Notes: generated from the sequence alone by a model not told the origin. DNA of 64,000 nucleotides from Oncomelania hupensis (GCA_036898135.1 CM072514.1:79247942-79311941), one strand, 5' to 3'; positions 33,377 to 45,540 are shown, counted from the stretch's first letter. Translations and numbers: made by a program.

Positions 33377-33388
33377 TAGGGGAAGAGA
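33377..33388 (+). repeat. Right target-site duplication of the interrupted RTE (TAGGGGAAGAGA)
   Basis: Matches 8451-8462 exactly, immediately after the (GGATA)n terminus. Confidence 0.75.
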
Positions 33389-34008
<620 letters not shown>

Positions 34009-34200
34009 AATTATACAATATACAATACAATACAATACAATACAAACCACTTTCTTCACCTCAATTTGAGCAAATACAATGGCAGCATTAGCACATTGAA
34101 ATATCACATGACACACACAAAACGGACAATCACCGTTATTAAATAAATGAATACATGAATGACTATAGAAATAACTATATAGAACCCAAATGAGCAATCA
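34009..34200 (-). mobile_element. 3' tail of a CR1/L2/Rex1-type LINE
   Basis: On the minus strand, gctgccattgtatttgctc is followed by a short spacer and (TTGTA)n. This is the same 3' tail design as in the LINE fragment at 13146-14490. No coding part remains. Confidence 0.6.
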
Positions 34201-34690
34201 AACTCCAAGGTGGCAACTGTATCCGACTTTAAATTCTGTATACTAAGTGGTTAAAATATATAACATTGAAAAACAAATCTTACCTCAAAATCAGCATGCC
34301 ATTGCACAAGAAATAACAAGCAGAAAGAGGAAAATATACAAACTACAGTACAGAAGAGTACAAACCACACTTGATAGTTTATAGAAGTAGCAGAACATAA
34401 TAATTTAAAAAAAAATTATTTATATTGAATAAATAAATAAACAGTAAACAAATTTCTCAAAGGATACAAGATTAAGAACACAAACAAACCATGAAGAAAA
34501 TAAAATAAATATTTTTAAAAAAAAAAGAAGGAATGACACTGGTAGTATAAGAGTTAGAGTGGGGGAGGGGAAAGATGGGGCAAGGGAGAGAGAAAAAAAA
34601 AAGAAATTAAAAAGAAGACTCCAATAAAGAAGCATTTTAAAAATGGAAGAAAGGGACAGGGATAAAGGTCAGGAAGCAAAGCTCTCCTAC
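34201..34690. other. Intron, A-rich, no feature
   Basis: Several A runs; nothing coding is recognised. Confidence 0.4.
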
Positions 34691-34743
34691 CTCTGTCTGA
34701 AAAGAATGTCCTGCAGTAAATGGCCGCTTCCACTCCAAATCAT
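34691..34743 (-). CDS. Host gene exon O
   Basis: Bounded by acceptor ttttcag and donor gtagga. It encodes DDLEWKRPFTAGHSFQTE. Phase 1 in (completing exon N) and phase 0 out. Confidence 0.7.
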
Positions 34744-35308
34744 CTGAAAATCAGAAAATGGTTTCTGAGAAACAACCCATAATATGTTACCCAAAAAATA
34801 CTGAATTAAAGTAAACCAATACTATCCTATCTATCTATACAATCAATATATATATAAAAACAATCAATACATTAACAAATAAATAAAATAAACCCAATAA
34901 AATAAAAACATTAATAAATAAATAAATTCAATATATATATATATATTTTGTAATCAACAAAGTGATTAGGCACTCTATGTTTTAAATGTTCATTTTACGT
35001 TTATAAGCAATTTGTGATTTCAGACGGCCTTTCACTCACTCATAATAATGACAAGGCAGAGAGGTCATGATGCCTATATCTTGCCAAAACCCCTCTGCAA
35101 ACAACACACACATACATACAAACCACACGCACATACATACAAACAATTAACTCGTGCATACACATACAAGCCCTGCAAACAGTTTTCCAAATCACAAAAA
35201 CCTCTCTGCAAACAACACACACACATACATACAAACAATGCACACATACACACAAACAATTAACGCGTGCATACACATACAAGCCATGCAAACAGTTTTG
35301 CAACTCAC
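34744..35308. other. Intron with CA-rich repeat (35095-35285)
   Basis: A segment with acacacacatacatacaaac and cacatacaagccctgcaaacagttttccaa is tandemly repeated about twice (around 35095-35200 and 35205-35300). The end of the second copy touches the exon N donor. Confidence 0.5.
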
Positions 35309-35494
35309 CATAGTGGCTCTGTCTGGCAGGCAGATGGGTCGTGAAGGGTCGCTGACTCTCCATAAGGGAAGGGTCAGGCAATCCAATGCGAGACCAGGTC
35401 CTGTGCTCATCCTCATCTGCCCCTTCCCCTGACTCTCGCATAGAGATGGACGCCAGCTCTCCATCCACTCCCCCTGGCTCTGGGCTTCCTACAC
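35309..35494 (-). CDS. Host gene exon N
   Basis: Acceptor ctacag and donor gtgagt. The peptide is acidic and polar (GGVDGELASISMRESGEG; ADEDEHRTWSRIGLPDPS; RPFTTHLPARQSHYG). Phase 1 in and out. No domain is recognised. Confidence 0.8.
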
Positions 35495-35970
35495 CTGTAG
35501 GCAAGTTGTTCCAACAAAACAGTTGTTCTAGCTTTATTTAGGATTGGATTTTGTTGGGGTGGGTAGGGTGTTTTTTCCTCTGTTGCTTGTTTTCATTTCT
35601 TAATCAAGCTATATAGTCGGATAATTCATTTAGTATTGTCTTGCCTTGTAAATACTGCATACTCATCACTCTCCTGCAGTAGAGTGCAATAAGCTAAGGG
35701 TGAACAGAAATGCATACGCTGGCTAAAGTATAGTTCACATAATGACACTATTATAAAATAATTTTATTTTTTCACACTGCCAGATACACATTTTGGCACA
35801 GCAAGTCTTCCCCACAGCTCTTCTGCTATACACATGTTTATCTATGATCTCCATGTTCATCGAATGAGTAACTGTAGATTATAGTCACACGACACCAAAC
35901 TACTGGTCACATTATTCTGACACCAGCGAACCAGTTGAAGGTAAGGGGAAAATAATATGGTCACACATTG
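35495..35970. other. Intron, no feature
   Basis: Nothing recognised. Confidence 0.4.
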
Positions 35971-35975
35971 GCCAA

Positions 35976-36045
35976 TCCGGGATTTGAACCAGGTACCATT
36001 CGGTTACTAGTAAGACGCTCTACCAACTGAGCTACCTGGCCCCAC
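35976..36045 (-). mobile_element. tRNA-like sequence (tRNA-derived SINE head or tRNA pseudogene)
   Basis: On the minus strand ggccaggtagctcagttggt is an A-box/D-arm, and ggttcaaatcc is a B-box/T-arm. The anticodon region contains ctagtaa (AGT in the loop), but the anticodon stem does not pair and the acceptor stem has mismatches. It is therefore not a functional tRNA. Downstream SINE-like body is unclear. Confidence 0.6.
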
Positions 36046-37139
36046 CCGTCGAATGACTGGGTTCTTTAGCATGCTACTGGGGCAACGGTTGAAGGGAGTG
36101 AGAAATTATCAGCACAAAGAGTTACAACTTACATACAAAAAAACGTTGATTTAGGCATGACAATTTATTTAATCAACTAATAATACCAGCAGGTGACCAT
36201 GATGACTCATTTGTTTGTAAACCTTTTACCTGTGAACATCTTAGCGCACTGAAAGAGTTTTCTCCCCGAAGTATCCAGATATACACATCAACACACTGTG
36301 AAATGTCATTTCTGCCTAATACTGTACTAAAATCAAACTTTTGGGTTAAAGATCTTAGGGTGGAACTTTGACAAGGATTATCTCCCATCCAAACATGGCT
36401 CAATATGGGTGGACTTAGCTGTAGTTATGTTCCTTGGCTCTTGTTTATATCCCACACCTACGTTAGGGTCACACTTTGACAGGATTATCTCCCATCCAAA
36501 TGCCGTTCATAATACCTATACATAGTGATCTCAACAACAATGACTTCAATAGCAGCATATAAATAGTTTTCATATAGTTCAAGCGCCATTGCCTAAAAGT
36601 AATTAAGCTTAAAGCATCTGCGCACATTCTCACACACACTCACTAGACAAACACACTCGCATGAACACACACCATACATGCACACACACACACACACACA
36701 CACCCACACTCACACACATCCATAAGCATATACACATACTGAAACATAGCTTATATGTACACAATGTACCGCAGTCACATGATTTTCAAAGCAGAAATTG
36801 TTGATTCAGTATAATTTTCAATTCAAGTACATAAGATCCAATTAAGTAGGTTAATAACCGAGAGTTAGCAAATACTGTTAGTTCAGTAATATAAGTAAAA
36901 TAGCGAAGTAAATGATTTTTTAAAAATAAGATGGAGAAAAGTTAACATCCGTTTTGACATGGGAAAAGATGCCTCATTCAATTCCCTCCACAACAGAATA
37001 TAAGCAGTTTTCACACAAGAATATACTTATGACAGGTTGATAGATGACATGCCACAGGGGATTCACACACAGGATGAGAGAGTTGAGAGAAAAGTAGCAG
37101 AGCATTAGATGAGTGTATTGGAATGGTTGACAAGTACAT
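36046..37139. other. Intron, CA-rich in part, no gene recognised
   Basis: Contains (CA)n at about 36680-36703. The segment acactttgacaggattatctcccatccaaa... near 36470 repeats one near 36365 (ggaactttgacaaggattatctcccatccaaa). Confidence 0.5.
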
Positions 37140-37290
37140 CCCTACTGAACATTTCGTATAACTGTGTACATAGTACAGCATTTGCATGAAACGAAGTGTA
37201 CTGGATTCTTACAGCAGTAGAATGTAATTACTGATCTCTGAATTCATCTCACAGTGAGGAAAGCCTATGATGGCCTGTCATCTGGCACTG
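37140..37290 (+). repeat. Dispersed repeat family X, copy 1
   Basis: tcttacagcagtagaatgtaat ... catctcacagtgaggaaagcctatgatggcctg matches copies at 37930-38140 (minus), 43120-43500 (plus) and 50860-51015 (plus). There is no coding potential; type unknown. Confidence 0.6.
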
Positions 37291-37295
37291 CTTGT

Positions 37296-37386
37296 ATATA
37301 TATATGAGTGTAAATATATATATTTATGTGTATATATGTGTGTATATGTATGTATATATATGTATGTATGTATGTATGTGTGTGAA
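37296..37386. repeat. (TATG)n/TA-rich microsatellite
   Basis: Mixed tata, tgtg and tatg units. Confidence 0.8.
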
Positions 37387-37410
37387 TGTTTATGTATGTG
37401 TCTGTGCATC

Positions 37411-37601
37411 ACACCAGCTCAATGCCAGCACTCTTTGGTTCCCCCACATTTTGCTGGCTGCGGGCTATTTATAGCTTGCCTACACCCTCCCTTCCAGTGA
37501 AAGGAAAGGAAAGAAGCACCGGCGAAGCTATCGGCGAAGCTATTTATAGCTAGCCTGGCTGAACTAACCTCAAAACCTAAAAGCTTTGGTTGAGTCGGTG
37601 T
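37411..37601 (-). mobile_element. Small TIR element (about 190 bp), inverted relative to 43188-43375
   Basis: It starts acaccagctcaatgcc and ends gttgagtcggtgt, giving short imperfect inverted ends. It matches the 43188-43375 element in reverse orientation over its whole length. A short internal duplication (cggcgaagctat twice) distinguishes it. No exact target duplication is seen here. Confidence 0.7.
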
Positions 37602-37929
37602 GGCATATATACAGTGAACCCTCGGTTATTGCGGTAGATAGGTTCAGAGACCTACCGCGATAGCTGAAAATCCATGAAGTAAGGACACCATATTTACAGT
37701 ATTTATGTAACGTTTATTTGGACTTTTAAAACCCTCCCTTTACGTACTGTTAACAAACCACCCTTTACAGTAATTGTACAGATATGTACAATATGTACAT
37801 ACAGTACACAGGCACAAATGTTAAGCAATACAACATCATATATCGTGACTATTTTCGAAATTTCTGGAAACTACGCGATATATTTTCTCATAAAATTTAA
37901 TGAAAAAAATCTGCGAAGTCGTGAATAAG
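37602..37929. other. Intron, no feature
   Basis: Nothing recognised. Confidence 0.4.
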
Positions 37930-38140
37930 GACTCTGTATTCTGTATAAGACCAAGGGTCAGGCAACTGTCCATTATGGGCTGTTCTTGTTACTGTGAGAT
38001 GAAATCAAAGATGGCAATTACATTCTACCACTGCATGGGTCACAATACAAGTTTTATTTCAAGCACATGCGGTACTATTTACAACAGTTATCACAAGCTG
38101 CAATAGGGAGTTACTTTTCAACCATCCTGTGAACAGACAG
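37930..38140 (-). repeat. Dispersed repeat family X, copy 2
   Basis: Reverse complement reads ggatggttgaaaagtaactc ... catctcacagtaacaag..., matching the copy at 43120. Confidence 0.6.
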
Positions 38141-38467
38141 TAAACCGCACACACAGTGATATTAGGTCATATAGTTTGCCATAGTAGTAAGTAGTTTTGA
38201 ATAAACACAGCCCACAAAAAGTGGAGTGGAATATAAGTCCATCAGTAATGCTATCAGAGTGAGCAAAGTGCACTATATAGGTAGCTCAAAGAGTAGCAGA
38301 AGTATAATATATGCAAGATCGAGTGCAATATCACACACAGATTGTTATAAATACACACAGCCCATAACCCTGTCATTGGATTAATCCGCCACAGTCAGCA
38401 AAGTGCACTGCAGATCAAAGCCCAAAGCCGTGCACAACGGTGGGGAAAAGCAGACTGCATCATTTAC

Positions 38468-38776
38468 TTTCAAACAAACTGTCCTCCAAATCCCCAGATG
38501 TAACAGACTCTCGGCCAGCGCCGTCCACGCAGGACGCAGCAGACGGCATTCTGGCCAGCCTGGCGCTCCCTGCCGACATTGACCTCAGTTGCCGCGGCGA
38601 CCCAGGAGGCGGCACTGGGGTTGCCATGACTCTCGGGGAGAAATCGCCTTCATTTTCAGCGTCTTCAAAAACTGCATCGGAGGCGTGGCTCCAGTGAAAG
38701 TTCAATCGCGCTGAAGGACCGTGATTAGAGGTCAATGAAGGTCGTTGGAAGTCAGCCGCATCCTTGACCTTTGTAT
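38468..38776 (-). CDS. Host gene exon M
   Basis: Acceptor tgcctcccag and donor gtaaat. It encodes a Ser/Pro/Ala-rich stretch (DTKVKDAADFQRPSLTSN; FEDAENEGDFSPRVMATP; RQLRSMSAGSARLARMPS; SGDLEDSLFES). Phase 1 in and out. GC content is well above the neighbouring introns. It is probably disordered; SP and SxR sites would suit phosphorylation, but this is inference. Confidence 0.85.
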
Positions 38777-39379
38777 CTGGGAGGCAGGAAAATTGTCCAT
38801 AGCATATTTTAAAAACCTACTGTTGACAAAATAATAATACACGTTTGGAATGGATGAATGTTATTGAACATAAATTAAATAAACTCTTTTTTTTAAATTA
38901 ATATAAACATAACATGTGTCACTAAAATGATTTGAATGTTTGGGCTAGTAATTCGATATATCTATATCTATAATTATATTACATATGAATACTGCATTAT
39001 TTTCTTCCTAAAGCTAAAATATTGATCTCAAGTCTTGTGAATAATAATATAATTAAATGATAAAATTATCGCTATAGAAAATTGTTTCCTAACACACATA
39101 TGTAATCATAACTTTTAAATGAAATAATTTTCCTGCACACTTATAAATGAACACAAACTATGTAATTGTGATTTTAAAAAAAATCTTGCAGTCTCTTATT
39201 TTGTTGTATATCTTGACTTTTGTACATGGTATGACGTACAATAAAAATCTCACACATAGCTGCCCAGAAATTGTACTGCAGCATCTCCATCACAGTTACC
39301 TAACGCAATTCAACAAATCTATATTACCAATAATGTAATTATGTACGGCCATTTGTGGGTGAATGAGATATTTTATTAC
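38777..39379. other. Intron, AT-rich, no feature
   Basis: Nothing recognised. Confidence 0.4.
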
Positions 39380-39840
39380 ATTACTTCACATTACATTATA
39401 TGGTTACTGCTTTAGGTCCAAAGCTATTCAAATCTGATAAAATAATCCTAGCACTCTTAAAATATTCAAACATACCTATATTACCAATAATGGAACTATG
39501 TACAGCCATATGTGGGTGAACGATATATTTTATTTATTTTATTTTTATTTAATCTTATATAGCGCTTTTCCCGCTCAAGAGCTGCTCAAGGCGCTGGTCG
39601 ATTCAGGATCTAACTAAATCCGCTTGAGGCACCAACCTCCAACCTTTGGGCGCATAGTCTGATGCGCAGACAACTGAGCACAATCTTTGGCTTGGGGATG
39701 GGGAGAAGGGACCTAGTGCGTGCTGGGTGTATTTGTGTAGCCGGCACTCAACCGTATACAACATGAGCATCCTGATCTTTAAAGTGCATGCAATGGAATG
39801 CATGCGTGCACAGACTAGACCTGGGTTTATACTCTAACCC
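39380..39840 (-). mobile_element. LINE-like 3' tail followed by a SINE of the 'ctcaagagctgctcaaggcgctgg' family
   Basis: cattacattatatggttactgctttaggtcc at about 39386 resembles 42310-42350 and looks like a tandem-repeat 3' end. At 39550-39600, tatagcgcttttcccgctcaagagctgctcaaggcgctgg starts a SINE 3' region (reverse orientation) also present at 45910, 59010 and 60300. Boundaries are approximate. Confidence 0.5.
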
Positions 39841-40329
39841 CAAGGATCTGCGCTTTGAACTGATATTGTTCATTTATTATATAAGTGGTCTCAGATGGTG
39901 ATATGATTATTGAACATTATTAATAATGTGTCATTTAAACAAACTTGTATTCTATTACAGAAAAAAAAACAAAAAACTAAATGCTGCTGAAGTAAAAATT
40001 AAAAAAAAAAAGTCATTGGAAAACCAATGTGGAAAAAATATGACCAATGTTTATACAAACTGCACTTATGTAGCAATTACTCACACAGTGGACAAATCAC
40101 AATGCTCCAAAGCCTTGTGCTGTAATAAATATTAATGTGAAGACCAAACATCATTTCAATGAAATTCATATACACTTTTCAGCAACTCAAAAACGCATGG
40201 ACCACACTGCTGCCCAAAAATAAATCTGCCAAAATCCATTCACAAATAAGTACGATTCGCTTAGGGCAGTATATTATTTGCGAGTGGTGAGGAATTAATG
40301 AGCATGGAAGTGAAACTGGTGATATGACA

Positions 40330-40490
40330 TAACAGACAGGGATTTCAACCCAGGCAAAATAGGGCTATGGAGCTAAATTAACACTGAACCACCAGAGCAA
40401 TCATACTGCTAAGATGGAAAGCAAAAGTTGTACATAATAATCAGGATTCGAACCAGAGTCATCGGTGTGTCAGGCTAATACTCTACCACT
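40330..40490 (-). mobile_element. tRNA-headed SINE fragment
   Basis: On the minus strand tggtagagtattagcctgac and ctggttcgaatcctg correspond to A- and B-box-like motifs, followed by agcagtatgattgctctggtgg. The same downstream motif is at about 21590. Confidence 0.5.
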
Positions 40491-40991
40491 GGCAGTAGGT
40501 CAAGGGGTGAGGGTATATATATTTAATTCAAAACATCTAATTAACTCAAAACATCTAGATCATACAAGTGCAACTTCCCCTCCCCTCCCCCCCAAAAAAA
40601 TAAAATAAAATAAAATAAATAAATTTAAAAAAATGAAAGTAAAACACGCACACATCTGAATCAAACAAGTTATCTCAAAAACATCATGCAAGTTAGTCTT
40701 GAGTGAATACTGCATCATGGGGCAAGACCAATCAGGTTTCGAGCTAACCATAGTTGGAGTAAACTTGATCCTGGAAGGAAATCTGTTTCTTCCTCTTCAA
40801 GGCGGCGTCCTGTTCTGCCGGGGGCAGGCAGCACACACAGGTAGGGGGACACACAACGGCAGCAAGCCAGTTCTAGTCTGTTCACCTGCATAGTCGGGCC
40901 TAGGTGAGCATTAGGGGCATGCCGTGCTGTTCTAGCTGCCTATCTGTATAGCGGGCTTCCCCTCTGGGTGGCGTGATGATCTGAACCTTAC

Positions 40992-41460
40992 CCTCTATTG
41001 AAGCAGCAAAGGACAACGATGAAGAGGCACAGGGTGGAGAAAAAGGGAGAGAACCCAGCAGTGGAGCTGTGACAGGAGTGGATCCCCTTGACTGCAGAAG
41101 CTGGCCCATAATGTTGCTGCTGTCTGTGCACTGAAACCTAGAGTAGTCAGGCTGGCCAGGTTGGAAGGACGCTGAGCTAAGTCGTTTCTTCAAGGACACT
41201 GGCGAAGGATTTTCAGCAGGCATGCCTGACCTGGGTCTGATTCTGTTTGGGGAACATTTGGCCAGGCCATCCAACTTTCCACTCAGTCACAAACTTTTTC
41301 CAGACAAAGCTAAGGTGTCACCCGAGCCTGGCGGTGACCTGGCGCCTGAGATCTTGGAATCAGAATTGGAGCAATCAAGTGCTGTGCTGTGATTTTCTCC
41401 CTGAAGCCTTGACAGCTTTCTTGCAGAAGACGGGAAAGGTGGTAGCTGTTGTCTCCCTTT
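40992..41460 (-). CDS. Host gene exon L, with in-frame UGA
   Basis: Acceptor ttccccag (phase 0, matching exon K) and donor G|gtaagg (phase 1, matching exon M). The encoded peptide is Ser/Pro-rich: KGRQQLPPFPSSARKLSR, GARSPPGSGDTLALSGKSL, then a TGA at 41289-41287 followed by CTG, then LAKCSPNRIRPRSGMPAE and KKRLSSASFQPGQPDYS. Both sides of the TGA have similar composition and the same frame. Possibilities are stop-codon readthrough, a shorter exon starting at gaaag|TTG (41271 region), sequence error, or a null allele. The donor is supported because the phase fits exon M exactly. Confidence 0.7.
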
Positions 41461-41665
41461 CTGGGGAACATCTTTTCTGGTGAGGTCTCACGGGATTGGA
41501 GACTGAAGATGCTGCCGGCAGAGCTTACTGCCCTTGTCTTGGAAAGGAGGCATGTACGCGTTCATGCTTAGCTCTCCCCAGTCTACCAAAATCAAGTCGC
41601 CCACAAACATAACACACTGTGATCGGTGTGAACGCCATATAACAAAACAGTATTATAAAAAAAAA

Positions 41666-41748
41666 AGGTAAAGGTAGTCCCATAGCCTTGTGGCCGTAGG
41701 GGAGCGTGATGTTGGAGATCACACTTATCTTGGGCCAGCGTAATGAGT
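41666..41748 (-). mobile_element. 3' fragment of the 5S-headed SINE family
   Basis: ggtaaaggtagtcccatagcc ... cacttatcttgggccagcg matches the 3' halves at 46112-46200 and 50384-50465. Confidence 0.7.
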
Positions 41749-42299
41749 ATTATAACTCACGCTAATAAAATTGTTGGCTTATGTATGTATGCATTTGTTT
41801 CTCATTACAATAACACTGAAAAATATTTAGGATGCAAAAAAACTAAGACTTCTCTGCATGCAAGCAGTCTTGTGTACGTGAAAGAACAGGGGGAAAGAAT
41901 GATTAATACAACTATGTATTTCATGCATCAGCATATTGCAAAGGATGCAGGAAGGGGAATTTGGAAGGGATAGGTGGAAGTGTTGGGATAGGGTGGAGGA
42001 AGGGAAACTAAATGAAACAGGTGAAAAGCCATCACGCCTTTTTTTAAAATTATAAAACAAAACGTGTGAAATATATCCATATAAATATTAAAAATGTAAA
42101 TCCAATGAAATTGTGACCATACATTTCAATACAAAACTAACAGATGTGAACTAAAATAAGCCTTTTTTTCAAATTAATTCAAATGAAACGGTGACCAAAC
42201 ATTTCAACAGAAAAATCCAATAACCGTGTGTAATTTAGTAAACATCCATATTATATAATTGTCGGTTACCTTTTTCTCCTTATTCTGTAACTTTTTTTA
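41749..42299. other. Intron, no feature
   Basis: AT-rich, nothing recognised. Confidence 0.4.
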
Positions 42300-42395
42300 A
42301 CAAACACATACATTACACTACATTACATGATTATTGCTTTATGTCCAGCGGACTCTTCCGAGCCAAATCAGGACAGCAAACACATACGAATGATC
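42300..42395 (-). mobile_element. LINE-like 3' tail
   Basis: acattacactacattacatg followed by ctttatgtccagcggactcttccgagccaaatcagg. The latter phrase (gagccaaatcaggac) also occurs at 51820-51840, at the 3' end of the RNase H-bearing LINE fragment. Low resolution. Confidence 0.45.
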
Positions 42396-42519
42396 TACTA
42401 TTTGCTGAACAAAAAATAAAACTTTCTCAATGAATGATAAATTACCAAAAAGAAACGAAATCATATTACAAAAATATCATGGAAGTATGCACACAGGTCA
42501 GGCACATGCACGATTATTC

Positions 42520-42950
42520 AACATTTTCTAGTTGCTGCTAAAGGTATTGGCACTTGTATGATAATTAAATTGTACTTTCTTCCTGCAGAAGGTACAGTCA
42601 CATATGTACATGCAGGATGATTTTATACTTTCTACTGTCCTGCTTTAGAACGTACAGTCATGTCTTCCTGCTGAAGGCAGAGGCACATGCACGGCCATGA
42701 CTATCCTATACTTCTTACTGTCAGCCCAGGCACGATTATTCTACACAGTCTTCCTGCAGAAGGTACAGGCACAAGCAAGACTCAATTCTTTCTGCTGTCT
42801 TCCTGCTGAAGGCAGAGGCACCTGCCTTATTATCCTAAACTTTCTACTGTCGGCACACGCACGGTTATCCTGCACTTTCTACTTTCTTCCTGCAGAAGAT
42901 ACAGGCACATGGTTGGTAATCGTACACCTACTTTCTTCATCAAAACCCTC
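42520..42950. repeat. Degenerate minisatellite (cttcctgcagaaggtacaggcac)
   Basis: tcttcctgc(a/t)gaaggcagaggcacatgcacg and ttctactgtc recur 7-8 times with variable spacing of about 45-70 bp. Confidence 0.65.
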
Positions 42951-43119
42951 TTGATCTTCCGCACCTATCCGGCCTCCCCCCATCTCCTAGTGTTTACCCT
43001 TACCCATACACCCTAGGCCCTCCATATCTCTCTCTCCCTCCCCACTCTCTTTCCAAAGTTTCACTCCAACATATACATGCCTACCTGTGTCTGTTCCCCC
43101 GAACGGTCCATCGCCCTGT
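42951..43119. other. C/T-rich intron
   Basis: Pyrimidine-rich; no feature. Confidence 0.4.
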
Positions 43120-43500
43120 AAAAGACACAAGGCAAGGTGGTTGAAAAGTAACTCAATATTGTAAATAGTACTGCATCTGCATGAAACACCGACTCAACCA
43201 AAGCTTTTAGGTTTTGAAGCTAGTTCAGCCAGGCTAGCTATAAATAGCTTCGCCGGTGCTCTTCTTTCCTTTCCTTTCACTGAAAGGGAGGGTGTAGGCA
43301 AGCTATAAATAGCCCGCAGCCAGCAAAATGTGGGAGAACCTAAGAGTGCTGCTCACATAGGCATTGAGCTGGTGTCATGAAACAAAATGTACTATGATCT
43401 TTACCACGATAGAATTGAATTGCTGCTCTCTGATTTCATCTCACTAGTGACAAGAGCAGCCTATGATGGCCTGTTGCCTGACACTGGGTCTTACGTCTTT
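43120..43500 (+). repeat. Dispersed repeat family X, copy 3, interrupted
   Basis: ggtggttgaaaagtaactc ... gcatgaaac, then a 188-bp insertion, then aaaatgtactatgatc ... catctcactagtgacaagagcagcctatgatggcctg. It matches the other three copies. Confidence 0.65.
43188..43375 (+). mobile_element. 188-bp TIR element with 8-bp target duplication CATGAAAC
   Basis: CATGAAAC at 43180-43187 and 43376-43383 flanks ACCGACTCAACC ... GAGCTGGTGT. Other copies of the host repeat lack the insertion, confirming the boundaries. Eight-base duplications fit hAT- or P-type MITEs. The inverted relative is at 37411-37601. Confidence 0.8.
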
Positions 43501-43965
43501 AACTTATGTCTTATAATGCCTGGGGAGGTAGGTTTCAATTTCAAACCACGACCTGTAGATTGGAACAATTGTCAAATTAAACAAATTATGTTAAAATAAC
43601 AAACATACATATAAAACTTTCTTGAGTTACACATTTTGCTTTGTTTAATTAAAAAAAATAATCCTCTCACCTCTCCCCCTCCTCCCCCCCCCCTCCATAC
43701 CTTTTCTCATCTCATCCGTAATAAGCATGTCTACCAACATGGAAGACAGCACTATAAAATACATCAACATCACTTAATTCTTTGTTTCAGTGATTATAAC
43801 ATATTGAACTTTTTTTTATGACAAAAATTTAAAATTTTATGTTCCCTTGATCTCTCTCTCTCCTCTTCCACCCTAAATTATTTTTTTCACAGAAGGCAAG
43901 AAATCCTTTGAGAATGTTACAGTATAACTCTTACTACATGAAAGAAACATTTAACATTAGCCATT
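43501..43965. other. Intron, no feature
   Basis: Nothing recognised. Confidence 0.4.
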
Positions 43966-44060
43966 AGGGTTGCTGAGGACAGAGAAAGATGGTCAAAGGA
44001 TCATTTAATTGTGGTGCCCCAACGACTGAGTTACGGGATAGGATAGGGTAGGATAGGATC
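43966..44060 (+). mobile_element. RTE 3'-end fragment
   Basis: ggttgctgaggacagagaaagatgg ... gttacgggataggatagg matches the last 90 bp of the RTE family, including the (GGATA)n terminus. Confidence 0.8.
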
Positions 44061-45540
44061 CACAAGCAATACTGCCAACAGTCAAAATCACCTATATTCC
44101 ATTTAAACAAATTAAGCTATTCATATAACTAGTGCTTAAAAGAAACATTTAAAACGGATACTAATCCACAAGCAATACTGTGAACAGTTAAAGACACCAA
44201 TATCCCATTTTAATACATTAAGCTATTCATGCAATCAATGCTAATAGGAAAAAAGAGCATCTGGGGTCTAAACTGCACAAACACGTTTTAACATATTTAA
44301 TGCATGCTGAGAGATGACCATTTGCTTCTATATTCATACACCTTTTTGTGTGTGTGTCTGATCACATTTGTTAAAATTATATCTAAACTTAGTGTCCGAC
44401 CATTCAAAAGGACATGGTGTGACTAATCTCCCTTAGAATGCCTATACAGGCAAGAAAAAAAAAAGGGAGTTACCGGTGTCTGACTAGACGCTATCAGCCT
44501 GTGTGTTGGAAGGCATTGCTCATTGCTGTGGCTGTTTCTATGCGACGGCTTTTTATTGGCTGTTGTAGCATGTGATACACAACGCCTGTATAGAAGGAGC
44601 CCTTTGCGATGCTTGTGAGGGGGGCGTTATCAATGAACCCAATGTCTTTTTAAGCTGCGTGCATGCTTACTTGAGAGGTTTCACCTCAGTAACGTGGATT
44701 ATAAAAAACACAAACAATAAAAACCTTCTATGATCATACTATGTAGCGTACAAGTTTGGAGAAAAAAAATTACCTCAGACTGGGTTTAATTTTTAGTGTC
44801 ATACAAAAATAATCCAGAAAAAATTGTACGACAGAGATAACGCTATAGCGAACAACAACTAAAGAAACGTGCATCTACTGGAAAGGAGGGGAAAAGGGAC
44901 GAAGGGGGAGGTGGAGAGGTGGAGAAATGGGGGGGGGGAAACAAAGGGAAACTAATCAGGCAAGACAAAAAACTCAAAAATAGAAATAAAACCAAACCAA
45001 ATTATATTACTGTGATCAGCACTGCTAATTAAGTTGCTTAGAAATCCAACAACAGTTATTATAGAAAAAAAAACTGCATGCAAATTCTAAAAACATAAGC
45101 TGCGAGTTAATACATAGATCAACAATAGGTTACACAAGTATTGAAGAAATAAGCATAAACTTCAAAAACAATAAACAGTGCACACAGATTCGAAACACTG
45201 CGTTGAATTCAGATGACAAGCGAACCCAACACCCCCCTAGGAAAGATCCAGGAATGAAGCCATATAATTATGCTTGCATAAATAAATAATAAATCAATGA
45301 ATAAACAAATAAATAAATAAATATATAAATATATAAATATATACATATACAAAAATATATAATTAAAATAAATACATTAATTAAAATAAATAAATACATA
45401 CACACATAAAATAAATACATTAATTAAATAAAAATAAATGTAAAAAAATAAATCAAAATTTTGATAAAGGAATAGCAGACCCAGGACCTTGTTTCAGCTT
45501 TCAGGATTTTTTAAAATTTCTCTTCACCATAAATGACTAA
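44061..45540. other. Intron, AT-rich, no gene recognised
   Basis: Two related segments (tccacaagcaatactg ... attaagctattcat) at about 44059-44125 and 44163-44230 form a short tandem duplication. A more GC-rich piece (44470-44700) has no motif I recognise. Confidence 0.45.

Noticed and set aside
35040..35264. Cysteine-rich frame (VCMYVC-type)
   Set aside because: Translation of a CA-rich repeat downstream of the exon N donor.
35976..36045. Functional tRNA gene on the minus strand
   Set aside because: The anticodon stem does not pair and the acceptor stem has mismatches; only the A- and B-box regions are conserved.
40900..40991. Extension of exon L to the stop near 40900
   Set aside because: The donor G|gtaagg at 40986-40991 joins in phase to exon M, so the following frame is intronic readthrough.
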